From NCBI RefSeq assembly GCF_002196705.1, contig NZ_NADJ01000013.1:1-64000 (forward strand): DNA of 64,000 nt. Reading direction: 5' to 3'. Position 1 is the stretch's first letter, and each line of letters starts with the position of its first letter. The notes under the pieces were generated by a model. It made no database searches, had not been told where the DNA came from, and worked only from the letters and a program-made list of their open reading frames with translations. Positions 25,812-34,180 of this stretch are shown here, piece by piece. The stretch is from Desulfosporosinus sp. FKB (lineage in GTDB: Bacteria > Bacillota > Desulfitobacteriia > Desulfitobacteriales > Desulfitobacteriaceae). The translations under genes and the position numbers were made by a program.

Positions 25812-27365
25812 GTGTATTTGCGCATATCATTTATCGATCGTGTCGGCATTGTTTATGATATTACGTCGATTTTGACGAAGCGTGAGACTAATATTATATC
25901 AATGGAAGTGGAAGAGGGCGTCGTATTTTTGGAGTGCCAGACTGTTCTCCAAGACCAACGTATCGGGTTTATTCAAGAACTGAGCAGCATAAGTGGGGTG
26001 CAAAAAATAGAGGAGATTTCCTTTATGCCATCAAAAGGACGAGCTGAACAACTGGATGCCATTTTAACTTCTGTACATGATGGTATTTTAGCTGTTAATC
26101 AGGATGGTATTATTACACAATGTAATCCCGCGGCCGTTCGTATGCTTAGGTTGTCGGCTCAACAGGTTCAGGGACAACCATTAGGATCTACGCTCTTTAA
26201 AAACTTGCTGATACAAGAAACTCTGCAAACTGGTTGTCAGCATAACAATCGGGAAGTGTTCATTGCCTTAGATCATGCTTATTGTGTTGTCAATACCATA
26301 CCTCTAAGGAATAAAAGCGGTGATGTGGTTGGTGTGGTTGCAGTAATTAGGGATTCTCAGGATGTAAGGAACTTAATGCGTAGTATGACAACTTCGTTAC
26401 CTATGACCTTTGACGACATTCCTTTTGCCAGTCCGGTCATGGAAAAGGTGCTGGGACAAGCTCGCCGATGTGCTGCAAGTGACTCAACGATACTCATTAA
26501 TGGTGAAACCGGAACGGGTAAGGAATTATTCGCCAGGGCCTTGCATAGTGCTTCAAGAAGGGCTAATGCTGCCTTTGTACCTATTAACTGTGCGGCCATT
26601 CCAGATACGTTGCAGGAAAGTGAACTGTTTGGGTATGAAGAAGGCGCTTTTACTGGGGCGGTCAAAGGAGGCAAGCCGGGGCTATTTGAACTAGCCAATG
26701 GCGGAACTTTATTTCTTGATGAAGTGGGAGACGTATCTGCTCATTTACAAGTGAAGTTGCTGCGTGTACTGCAGGAACAGCGCGTACGGCGGGTGGGGAG
26801 CAACAAGGAAGTAGCCGTTGATGTGCGGATTATTGCTGCTACTAACCGTAATCTGGAGGATATGGTGGCAGATAAGACGTTTCGGGAAGATTTATATTAT
26901 CGACTGAATGTGATCTCATTGGTAATACCGCCTCTAAGAGAACGATTTGAAGATATCCGATTGCTCAGTGAACTTTTTTTGAAACATTTTGCCGATAAAT
27001 TACAGCGTTCGGTAAAGGGATTTTCTCCCTCGGCGTTACAACGCTTAGAGGGTTATAATTGGCCAGGTAATGTGCGGGAATTAAAAAACATTATTGAGCG
27101 GGCAGTGAATCTGGTGGACGGCGCCGAAGTACAGTCAGAGCATATATTTTTAGGTCGTCGGTTATCTGGTTTATCGACACTGCCAAATCTAGTGCAGTTT
27201 GAAACATATCAAACATTAGAAGAACGCTTAGGGGAAATAGAGCGTATTATTCTACAGGAGACCGCGCTGCGTTTCCCATCATCGAGGCGTATGGGGGCGG
27301 TACTTGGACTGTCTCATACTGCAGTTCTAAAAAAAATGCGCAAGTATGAGTTGTCTTTTAAATAG
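25812..27365 (+). CDS. Sigma-54-dependent activator with ACT and PAS domains (TyrR-like)
   Basis: 517 residues: ACT domain (about 1-70, ISFIDRVGIVYDITSILTKR), PAS (about 78-185), AAA+ sigma-54 interaction domain with Walker A GETGTGKELF, the sigma-54-contacting GAFTGA loop, GGTLFLDEVGD and RRVGSN, and a C-terminal helix-turn-helix (SSRRMGAVLGLSHTAVLKKM). ACT domains bind amino acids, and the next gene is alanine dehydrogenase with a sigma-54 promoter, so it probably activates ald in response to an amino acid. GTG 25812 follows GGAGAGGAG. Confidence 0.92.
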   Translation: MYLRISFIDRVGIVYDITSILTKRETNIISMEVEEGVVFLECQTVLQDQRIGFIQELSSISGVQKIEEISFMPSKGRAEQLDAILTSVHDGILAVNQDGIITQCNPAAVRMLRLSAQQVQGQPLGSTLFKNLLIQETLQTGCQHNNREVFIALDHAYCVVNTIPLRNKSGDVVGVVAVIRDSQDVRNLMRSMTTSLPMTFDDIPFASPVMEKVLGQARRCAASDSTILINGETGTGKELFARALHSASRRANAAFVPINCAAIPDTLQESELFGYEEGAFTGAVKGGKPGLFELANGGTLFLDEVGDVSAHLQVKLLRVLQEQRVRRVGSNKEVAVDVRIIAATNRNLEDMVADKTFREDLYYRLNVISLVIPPLRERFEDIRLLSELFLKHFADKLQRSVKGFSPSALQRLEGYNWPGNVRELKNIIERAVNLVDGAEVQSEHIFLGRRLSGLSTLPNLVQFETYQTLEERLGEIERIILQETALRFPSSRRMGAVLGLSHTAVLKKMRKYELSFK

Positions 27366-27387
27366 TAAATCGTTAGCTAAGCTGGAT

Positions 27388-27436
27388 CAATACAAGCAGC
27401 ATCTCTGATTGGGGGTTCTGCTTGTATTGATTTTGG
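27388..27436 (+). terminator. Terminator after the sigma-54 activator
   Basis: Arms CAATACAAGCAG and CTGCTTGTATTG (12 bp, perfect), loop of 18, then ATTTT. Confidence 0.75.
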
Positions 27437-27471
27437 AAACTTTTCGTAACAGTGGAAGTATCTTTGGAAAC
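27432..27471 (+). promoter_or_regulatory. Candidate upstream activator sites for ald
   Basis: TTTGGAAAC occurs at 27432-27440 and again at 27463-27471, exactly 31 bp (about three helical turns) apart on the same face of the helix, 62-101 bp upstream of the -24 element. That distance suits enhancer sites for the adjacent activator. Confidence 0.4.
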
Positions 27472-27532
27472 AGAAGTTTACAGAACAAACAGACGATTAT
27501 GGTTAATTCAGACAGAATAGGCGTTGGTGAAT

Positions 27533-27548
27533 TGGTACGCTTCTTGCA
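27533..27548 (+). promoter_or_regulatory. Sigma-54 (-24/-12) promoter of ald
   Basis: TGGTACGCTTCTTGCA matches the consensus TGGYACR-N4-TTGCW at every defined position, 84 bases before the ald start and just downstream of a sigma-54 activator gene. Confidence 0.88.
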
Positions 27549-27573
27549 TCAGTGAGTCAACAGGAGGATAACG

Positions 27574-27660
27574 ATGGATTTAGAGAACCGTACACAGTAT
27601 ATGATGCAAGAAATAATAAGGGGGATTCATCATGATTATTGGTGTTGTAAAGGAAATTAA
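27574..27660 (+). CDS. Possible 28-residue leader peptide overlapping ald
   Basis: ATG 27574 is preceded by CAGGAGG at ideal spacing and opens a 28-codon frame (begins MDLENRTQYMMQEIIR) that ends 29 bases inside ald in another frame. The last residues, DYWCCKGN, come from the overlap. It could couple translation to ald or be a chance ORF. Confidence 0.4.
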   Translation: MDLENRTQYMMQEIIRGIHHDYWCCKGN

Positions 27661-28780
27661 AGACAGCGAAAACCGTGTCGGGCTGACTCCAGCAGGTGCA
27701 GAAGATTTGTGCAGAGCAGGGCATACAGTATTAGTTGAGCAAAGTGCCGGTTTGGGTAGTGGTTTTTTAGATGAAAGTTATATTAAAACTGGTGCAACCA
27801 TCATCGCCGACAAGAAAGATTTATTTGACCGTTCGGAAATGATTATTAAAGTGAAAGAACCCTTAGCTGCGGAATATGATTTATTTCACGAAGGGCAAAT
27901 CTTATTTACGTACTTGCATTTAGCACCTGAGGTTGAGCTCACTAAGGCAATGCTGGAGAAAAAAGTAACTGGAATTGCTTATGAAACTATTGTAGGACGA
28001 AATAATACCTTGCCTCTCTTATCCCCTATGAGCGAAGTTGCGGGCCGTATGGCAGTGCAAATTGGCGCACAAATGCTCGAAAAACCAAGGAGTGGTAAGG
28101 GTATCCTCTTAGGCGGCGTCCCTGGCGTAGAATCAGCCCAAGTCGTCATTATTGGTGGTGGTATTGTAGGTACCAATGCAGCGAAAATGGCTATTGGGAT
28201 GGGTGCCCGGGTTACGATTATTGATAACTCAGGCGACCGTCTTGCTTATCTGGATGATATTTTTGGCGGTAGAGTCACGACGGTCATGTCCAACAGTTAT
28301 AATATCGGAAAGTGGGTAGCAAAAGCTGATCTTTTGGTTGGGGCAGTGCTGATCCCTGGTGCTAAAGCTCCCAAGATTGTGAGCGAAGAGATGGTTAAAT
28401 CCATGGAAGCGGGTTCGGTGATTGTTGATGTAGCCATTGATCAAGGCGGTTCTATTGCGACCATTGACCGGGTCACAACTCATAGCGATCCTACATATAT
28501 GAAGTATGGCGTAGTGCATTATTCAGTTGCCAATATGCCTGGCGCAGTGTCGCGTACTTCCACCTTTGCTTTAACGAATGCCACACTCCCATATGCTTTG
28601 AAAATCGCCAATAAAGGCTGGCAACAAGCTCTTAAGGATGATACTGGCTTAGCGCGTGGGCTTAATGTTTATAATGGACAGGTAACTTTTAAGGCTGTAG
28701 CTGATGATCAAAATCTGCCTTATACACCAGTAGAAGTAATCCTGGCCCAGAACCCAGAAAAATCGCCTGCAGCAAGATGA
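27632..28780 (+). CDS. ald: Alanine dehydrogenase
   Basis: 382 residues. It catalyses NAD-dependent reversible deamination of L-alanine to pyruvate and ammonia. Start MIIGVVKEIKDSENRVGLTP, catalytic-site VKVKEP-type IIKVKEPLAAEY, LFTYLHLAPEVELTKAML, the nucleotide-binding GGGIVGTNAAKMAIGMGA and IDQGGSIATID with VANMPGAVSRTST are all present. AAGGGGG lies before ATG 27632. Expression should be sigma-54 dependent. Alanine uptake genes are not in the window. Confidence 0.96.
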   Translation: MIIGVVKEIKDSENRVGLTPAGAEDLCRAGHTVLVEQSAGLGSGFLDESYIKTGATIIADKKDLFDRSEMIIKVKEPLAAEYDLFHEGQILFTYLHLAPEVELTKAMLEKKVTGIAYETIVGRNNTLPLLSPMSEVAGRMAVQIGAQMLEKPRSGKGILLGGVPGVESAQVVIIGGGIVGTNAAKMAIGMGARVTIIDNSGDRLAYLDDIFGGRVTTVMSNSYNIGKWVAKADLLVGAVLIPGAKAPKIVSEEMVKSMEAGSVIVDVAIDQGGSIATIDRVTTHSDPTYMKYGVVHYSVANMPGAVSRTSTFALTNATLPYALKIANKGWQQALKDDTGLARGLNVYNGQVTFKAVADDQNLPYTPVEVILAQNPEKSPAAR

Positions 28781-28872
28781 TTTGTGATATGAACACTAAG
28801 GCTTTGATAAGCACAGACCTCTCCAGCGCTGAGGATATGTGTGCTATGCGATATTCAAGCAATTAAGCAGAA

Positions 28873-28904
28873 AAAACCGAGGTAGTCAGTCCTCGGTTTT
28901 TTTG
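28873..28904 (+). terminator. Terminator after ald
   Basis: Arms AAAACCGAGG and CCTCGGTTTT (10 bp) around 8 bases, followed by TTTG. Confidence 0.85.
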
Positions 28905-28949
28905 TCGCCCGTAAAGAAAATTTGTATTTAGAAAAATCATAACTAGGTA

Positions 28950-29004
28950 TTGACACATTCGCAGCAAATGAAGATAATTATTATATACACAATGTGTAAT
29001 TGTG
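28950..29004 (+). promoter_or_regulatory. Promoter and candidate TetR operator
   Basis: TTGACA (28950-28955), 17-bp spacer, GATAAT (28973-28978). An inverted repeat CACAAT-5-ATTGTG (28988-29004) overlaps the expected start point, a typical place for a TetR operator; the next gene is a TetR regulator. Confidence 0.6.
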
Positions 29005-29074
29005 CCCAACGTATATTTATTATCATCATTAACTTCGGTTTGTTGTAAGGAAATAAATACAGAGGAGGCGTAGT

Positions 29075-29701
29075 GTGGAACCAAGAGATATAGCGGTCGA
29101 AGGCAGGGTCGAAAGGAAGAAGAAGGAAACACAGCAGAAAATTATTAAAGCAGCAATTGATTTATTTCAAAGCCAGGGGTTTAACAATACAACTATGGAG
29201 CAGATAGCCGAAGAAGCAGATATTGCCAGGAAAACCCTGTACAATCACTTTCCTGTTAAAGAGGCCATTGTCGACGATTATGTTAGAGGCCTTTCCAAAG
29301 AATTTACACAGCAGGCTTTGGTCACACTACCTGACTTCCCCGATACAAGGTCGCGTCTGCTAAATACACTGGACAAAGTATATAAAGAAGTAGAAATTAA
29401 CCCGGAGCTTATAGGGATTAGCTTAGGCTATCGTTTCAAAAACATGTCTCAGGGAGCAGGATACGAAAGCGGCGGTACTCAAAGCCTTCTTGCCGAGATT
29501 ATTAAGTTAGGCCAGGAGGCAGGTGAAATCAGGCAAGATATCTCGGCTAACCTGTTGGTAAAACAATTAGACTTTCTGCGCGGCTTTGTTGTCATGGAGT
29601 GGTTGAATGACTCATCAAAGATAGAACTGCGCAAAGAGATCGCTAATATGGTCGATCTATTCTTAGAGGGGGCCAATTACAGAGGAGGGTCCAAGATATA
29701 A
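29075..29701 (+). CDS. TetR-family regulator
   Basis: 208 residues. The N-terminal helix-turn-helix reads GFNNTTMEQIAEEADIARKTLYNHFPVKEAIVDDYV. The C-terminal ligand domain is not recognisable. GTG 29075 follows AGAGGAGG. It is 40 bases upstream of a large phosphotransferase-like gene on the same strand and presumably controls both. Confidence 0.9.
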   Translation: MEPRDIAVEGRVERKKKETQQKIIKAAIDLFQSQGFNNTTMEQIAEEADIARKTLYNHFPVKEAIVDDYVRGLSKEFTQQALVTLPDFPDTRSRLLNTLDKVYKEVEINPELIGISLGYRFKNMSQGAGYESGGTQSLLAEIIKLGQEAGEIRQDISANLLVKQLDFLRGFVVMEWLNDSSKIELRKEIANMVDLFLEGANYRGGSKI

Positions 29702-29741
29702 TGCAGCACATGCCATAAATAGTTTGGGGGGAGTGGTTTAA

Positions 29742-32411
29742 GTGACTAAATCCAAAGACAAATACGTTTTAACGTGGGATGAAGCTTTCTGGTGCGGAGT
29801 ACAAGAGGCCGGCGGGAAGGGCTGGAATTTGGGACGTCTGGCGAAGTACGGCTTCAAAATTCCCATGGGAGGGGCCCTTATTACCCGCGCTTACGCTGAG
29901 TTTATCAAGCACAACAGATTAGAGGACAGAGTTAAAAACATTTCCGAATCAGTAACTCTCGGAAACATAGAGGAACCTGAAAACCAGGACAAATTGAGTC
30001 AATTAAGGGAAAAAATCAAAGGGGGCTCTATACCTCAGCTTATCATAGAAGAATTAAGAACCATGCTCGACAGCCTGGGCATTCTTGAAAGACCAATGGC
30101 CGTAAGATCGTCCGCTTCAGCGGAAGATTCCGCACAGGCCTCCTTTGCGGGTATCCATGAATCGTTCCTAAATGTCCGTGGCTGGAATAATATCCTGGAG
30201 TCTATAAAAGGGTGTTATGCCTCCCTGTGGTCGAATCAAGCGATAGCATACCGCAGGAAACTAAGGATCAGCGATGATGAGGTAGTTACTGGGGTGGTCG
30301 TGATGGAGATGGTGGACGCCCAAGCTGCCGGAGTCGGTTTTACCTGTGATCCCCAAACCGGACGGCGGGATATTTTGGTTATCAATGCTAATTTTGGCCT
30401 GGGCGAAAGCGTTGTAGCGGGCACTGTGGAGCCGGATACATATTATCTGGAGGCCAATCCAGCGTACGCAGTGCCTCAGTTAATTGAACGAAAAACTGGG
30501 CGGAAGGAAGGAGCAACCTGCCTTAAAGATGGTGGAGGAACTCAATTTGTGCCAACTGCGGAATATTTTACCAGACGGGTGTTGCCGGATGAGAAAATTG
30601 AAAAGTTGGGCTTACTCCTTTTAAGGGTTTTCGAAGCTCTGGGGCATTTTGATCAACACCAGGATGTGGAATGGGTTTTTGATGGCCGGGATTTCGTTTT
30701 AGTACAGGCCAGACCGGTAACTTCCTTACCCCGTAAGACCTTTGACGCTTTAAAGAACCAAGCTGATATCTGGTCCAACGGAAATTATAGGGATGCCATG
30801 CCAATGGTCCTGTCACCCCTCAATCGTCGTTCAGCAATTAATACCATCGATAAAATTCTTAAATTCAATTTTACCGAAACCGGTTATCCTTTACCGGAAG
30901 GATTACAATTCTCCAGGTTTTTCAACGGCCGTCTGTATTGTAATCTATCGGCGCTACAATGGGCTATGTTTGATGCGATGGGGGCATTGCCCCGTGACTT
31001 TAATGCTGGCTGGGGAGGGCACCAGCCGGAAATTGAGCTAAAGGACCCCAAACCTTTTGAAGGGATCATTGGTAAGAAACGAATAGAGCGAGGAATAAAA
31101 TACAACGATTTAGTGAATGAGGCAACAAAAAATGCCGGGACAATTCATGCTCGGGTCATGGGTTCCATCAACGACCTAACGAAGGATGGATTTAGGCATT
31201 TATCAGATAAGAGGTTTATTCAACTACATAACGATCTGGGTAAGATATCTCAAGGATTTGCTGGGGAGTTCACCTTTTTAAGCGGAGCGGCTTCTATGGC
31301 CATAGGGAGACTCATTAATATCCTAATGGAATATTTCGCTTACGGGACTCCGATGATTATCAATGGCTTAATGGTTGGTGGAACGGCGGACATAACGAGC
31401 GCAGATCATGGCTACAAACTTGTAGAATTGGCCGAAATTGCTCGCCAGGATCATGATGCTGTTCAATTTTTAACCGGCCCAGCCTTTGACCCGACGGGCT
31501 GGGAAGAGCAATTATCTGAACGATCACCTTTTAAGCAGGCCTTTCGCGAGTTTTTAAAAGAATACGGGCATCGGGCAGTCTACGAGCTGGATATCATTAA
31601 CCCCAGGTGGAAGGAAGATCCTTCTTACCTGATGGACATTATACGTAGTACAATAAACACCGCTGATCTGGCTAAATTGAAGGCAAAGCAAAAGGAAAAA
31701 TTCGAACAAGCTTGGTGGGAAATTGAAAAAACAGTACCCTCTAATATGCATAGTTCGATTAAGGAATTAATTAGGGGAGCTCAGGAAGGAGCTGCTGTAC
31801 GGGAAAAGACCAAATCAGTGATGGCCGTACTGATGGAGGCTTACCGGATGATAGCCCAGGAGATAGGTTCTCGTTTTTGTGAACGGGATATTATAGAAAA
31901 GCAAAGCGATATTTACTTCTGTACCTGGCCTGAGCTGATTACAATATTAGACGGCGAATGGGAAGGTGACGGGCTCCGGGCACTGGTTGCCGAACGAAAG
32001 ATCTTCATGAGTGAAATGGAGGCTATTGCACCTCCGGATATTATTATGGGAGACACTCCTAAGTATTCGGAACCTGCTGCCCGAAGTTCCGGCAATTTCC
32101 TGGCAGGTGTGCCTGTTGCCGCCGGAAGAGCCTCCGGAACAGCTCGATTGATCCGTCATCCGGATGAAGGAAGCAGATTGCAGCCGGGGGATGTAATGGT
32201 AGCGCCATCCACTGATCCAGGTTGGACGCCGTTGTTTTTAAAAGCCAGTGCTGTGATTATGGAAACCGGAGGTTTCTTATCCCACGGGGCCATTGTGGCA
32301 AGGGAATATGGCATTCCCGCTGTCGTGAATATACCTGGAGTCATGCAAGTGATTAAAGAGGGCTGGAAGGTAGATGTCGATGGGGATGAAGGTAAAATAT
32401 TTCTACATTAA
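29742..32411 (+). CDS. PEP-synthase-like / rifampicin phosphotransferase (Rph)-like enzyme
   Basis: 889 residues. The N-terminal ATP-grasp PEP/pyruvate-binding domain (about 15-330) shows GGKGWNLGRLAKYGFKIP, AVRSSASAEDSAQASFAGIHESFLN and QDVEWVFDGRDFVLVQARPV. A middle region of about 450 residues matches no core enzyme I recall. The swivelling phospho-histidine domain is at the extreme C-terminus (GGFLSHGAIVAREYGIPAVVN). PEP synthase has a PEP-binding barrel after the histidine domain; that is absent here, and the order ATP domain, substrate domain, His domain is that of Rph. The actual substrate may be rifamycin or an unknown metabolite. Confidence 0.85.
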   Translation: MTKSKDKYVLTWDEAFWCGVQEAGGKGWNLGRLAKYGFKIPMGGALITRAYAEFIKHNRLEDRVKNISESVTLGNIEEPENQDKLSQLREKIKGGSIPQLIIEELRTMLDSLGILERPMAVRSSASAEDSAQASFAGIHESFLNVRGWNNILESIKGCYASLWSNQAIAYRRKLRISDDEVVTGVVVMEMVDAQAAGVGFTCDPQTGRRDILVINANFGLGESVVAGTVEPDTYYLEANPAYAVPQLIERKTGRKEGATCLKDGGGTQFVPTAEYFTRRVLPDEKIEKLGLLLLRVFEALGHFDQHQDVEWVFDGRDFVLVQARPVTSLPRKTFDALKNQADIWSNGNYRDAMPMVLSPLNRRSAINTIDKILKFNFTETGYPLPEGLQFSRFFNGRLYCNLSALQWAMFDAMGALPRDFNAGWGGHQPEIELKDPKPFEGIIGKKRIERGIKYNDLVNEATKNAGTIHARVMGSINDLTKDGFRHLSDKRFIQLHNDLGKISQGFAGEFTFLSGAASMAIGRLINILMEYFAYGTPMIINGLMVGGTADITSADHGYKLVELAEIARQDHDAVQFLTGPAFDPTGWEEQLSERSPFKQAFREFLKEYGHRAVYELDIINPRWKEDPSYLMDIIRSTINTADLAKLKAKQKEKFEQAWWEIEKTVPSNMHSSIKELIRGAQEGAAVREKTKSVMAVLMEAYRMIAQEIGSRFCERDIIEKQSDIYFCTWPELITILDGEWEGDGLRALVAERKIFMSEMEAIAPPDIIMGDTPKYSEPAARSSGNFLAGVPVAAGRASGTARLIRHPDEGSRLQPGDVMVAPSTDPGWTPLFLKASAVIMETGGFLSHGAIVAREYGIPAVVNIPGVMQVIKEGWKVDVDGDEGKIFLH

Positions 32412-32600
32412 CAAACAAGTAGCCAAACTTTAATCGATAGGCCAAACACCTGAGTGCTGCTAGATAGTATGGTTGGTCATGAATTCAAGGTCGCTAGGAA
32501 AGTTTTGTTGGACAATAGCGGCAAGTCCATCAATGGACTTTCGCCAGATTTTTGTGTAAAATCTTTATTTAGAAAACTAAAATGGATTGAGTGATTTGAG

Positions 32601-33776
32601 ATGGAAAATAAAATGAAAATGGGAGGACATCCGCACGGTAAAGGTGGCCATCCAGGTGGGCACCCAGGAATGAACGTTGACTACGATAAGAACCCGTTCA
32701 TCGTAATCTGGGAAACTACTCGTGCATGTGGGCTTAAATGCCAACACTGTCGTGCAGATGCGCAACCTGATCCGCATCCAGAGGAGTTAACGCACGAGCA
32801 AGGTATCGCGCTAATCGATGAAATCTACGAAATGGACAACCCGATGCTAGTTTTCACTGGTGGGGACTGCATGCTTCGAAAAGACCTTTTTGAATTAGCA
32901 GACTACGCTATTAAAAAAGGAATGCGTGTTTCGATGAGCCCAAGTGCTACTGTTGAAGTAACAAAAGAGCGCATGGACATGGCGAAAAAAGTTGGGATTT
33001 CTCGTTGGAGTTTCTCAATTGACGGTGCAGATGCTAAGACGCACGATGCTTTCCGCGGAATCGAGGGAACTTTTGATTTAACAATCGAGAAACTTAAGTA
33101 TTTAAATGAAATTGGTATTTCTCATCAAATCAATACTTGCATTAACAAAGCAAACTTACACCAACTTGAGCCAATGGCGGAATTGATGAAAGAGTTGAAG
33201 ACTTCGGTTTGGTACATTTTAATGATGATTCCAACTGGACGAGCTTCAATAGATGATTGCATATCAGCTGCTGAGCACGAAGAAGTATTCAAGTGGCTAT
33301 ACCAGTTAAGTAAAGTTGCGCCTTATGATATAAAAACAACTGCTGGTCAGCACTATCGTCGTGTTGTATTCCAACAACGTGCTAAGGAAAACGGTACTAC
33401 AGGTGAGGAAATCACTTTCGAAGGTACTAAGACGCGTGACATGGCTCAGTTCATTGACGGTCTAGCAAGAGCACCAAAAGCAGTTAACGATGGAAATGGT
33501 TTTATCTTCGTATCACACACTGGTGATGTTACACCAAGTGGATTTTTGCCATTAGTAGTTGGTAACATTAAGGAAAATAGACTGCGCGACATCTACCGCG
33601 AAAGCCCTATTTTAAAAGACTTGCGTTCACCAGATAAGTACGAAGGTAAATGTGGTATTTGTGAGTTCAACAAAGTTTGTGGTGGATCAAGAGCACGTGC
33701 CTACGGCGCAACTGGAAACTATATGGCATCAGAGCCATTTTGCGTGTATATTCCAGAGAAGATGAGAAAGAAATAG
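32601..33776 (+). CDS. Radical SAM/SPASM protein with Gly/His-rich N-terminus
   Basis: 391 residues. A start of GGHPHGKGGHPGGHPG (about 8-23) could bind metal. The radical SAM core carries CX3CX2C in TTRACGLKCQHCRADA and VFTGGDCML. The C-terminal SPASM-type cluster region has CGICEFNKVCGGSRARAYGA and a final Cys (EPFCVYIP). This resembles the family near heme d1/AhbC-type enzymes and NCBI TIGR04053; the substrate is unknown. Arginine codons are mostly CGT/CGC, unlike the AGA/AGG-rich neighbour, which hints at transfer. Confidence 0.88.
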   Translation: MENKMKMGGHPHGKGGHPGGHPGMNVDYDKNPFIVIWETTRACGLKCQHCRADAQPDPHPEELTHEQGIALIDEIYEMDNPMLVFTGGDCMLRKDLFELADYAIKKGMRVSMSPSATVEVTKERMDMAKKVGISRWSFSIDGADAKTHDAFRGIEGTFDLTIEKLKYLNEIGISHQINTCINKANLHQLEPMAELMKELKTSVWYILMMIPTGRASIDDCISAAEHEEVFKWLYQLSKVAPYDIKTTAGQHYRRVVFQQRAKENGTTGEEITFEGTKTRDMAQFIDGLARAPKAVNDGNGFIFVSHTGDVTPSGFLPLVVGNIKENRLRDIYRESPILKDLRSPDKYEGKCGICEFNKVCGGSRARAYGATGNYMASEPFCVYIPEKMRKK

Positions 33777-33788
33777 AATTATATTGTG

Positions 33789-33818
33789 AACGCCTGCGAT
33801 TTTCGTGGGCGTTTTTTT
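33789..33818 (+). terminator. Terminator after the radical SAM gene
   Basis: AACGCC (33789-33794) pairs with GGCGTT (33808-33813), with partial pairing inside, followed by TTTTT. Confidence 0.75.
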
Positions 33819-34180
33819 GTGCCATCCCAACAATATTTTTCGTTACTAATTCAACAGACTCCAATAGGGTTCAATAGGATAACTTATAATTACTTTTAGA
33901 AATAAGAAACAATAAACTTGTCATTTTAAAATAAATATATGGGATTTTAGATTTGATTTTTAAATTTGTATTTAGTGAAACAATATATTGCTTACATTTT
34001 CCATTATTTAAAAAACAGCTTAGAATATCTATGATTCAAAGCAATACCGTTAATAAAAGTTTATTTTTTAATTAACTTGCCGCAGATATTCAGCAAACTT
34101 TCAGGTTGTACTCATTTTATTTTAAGATTTATCCTCCATAATGACAAAGTAATAAATAACTTACTTTTGGAGGTAATTTT
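33819..34180. other. AT-rich non-coding gap
   Basis: Nothing convincing is seen apart from the Shine-Dalgarno site of the next gene. Confidence 0.5.
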
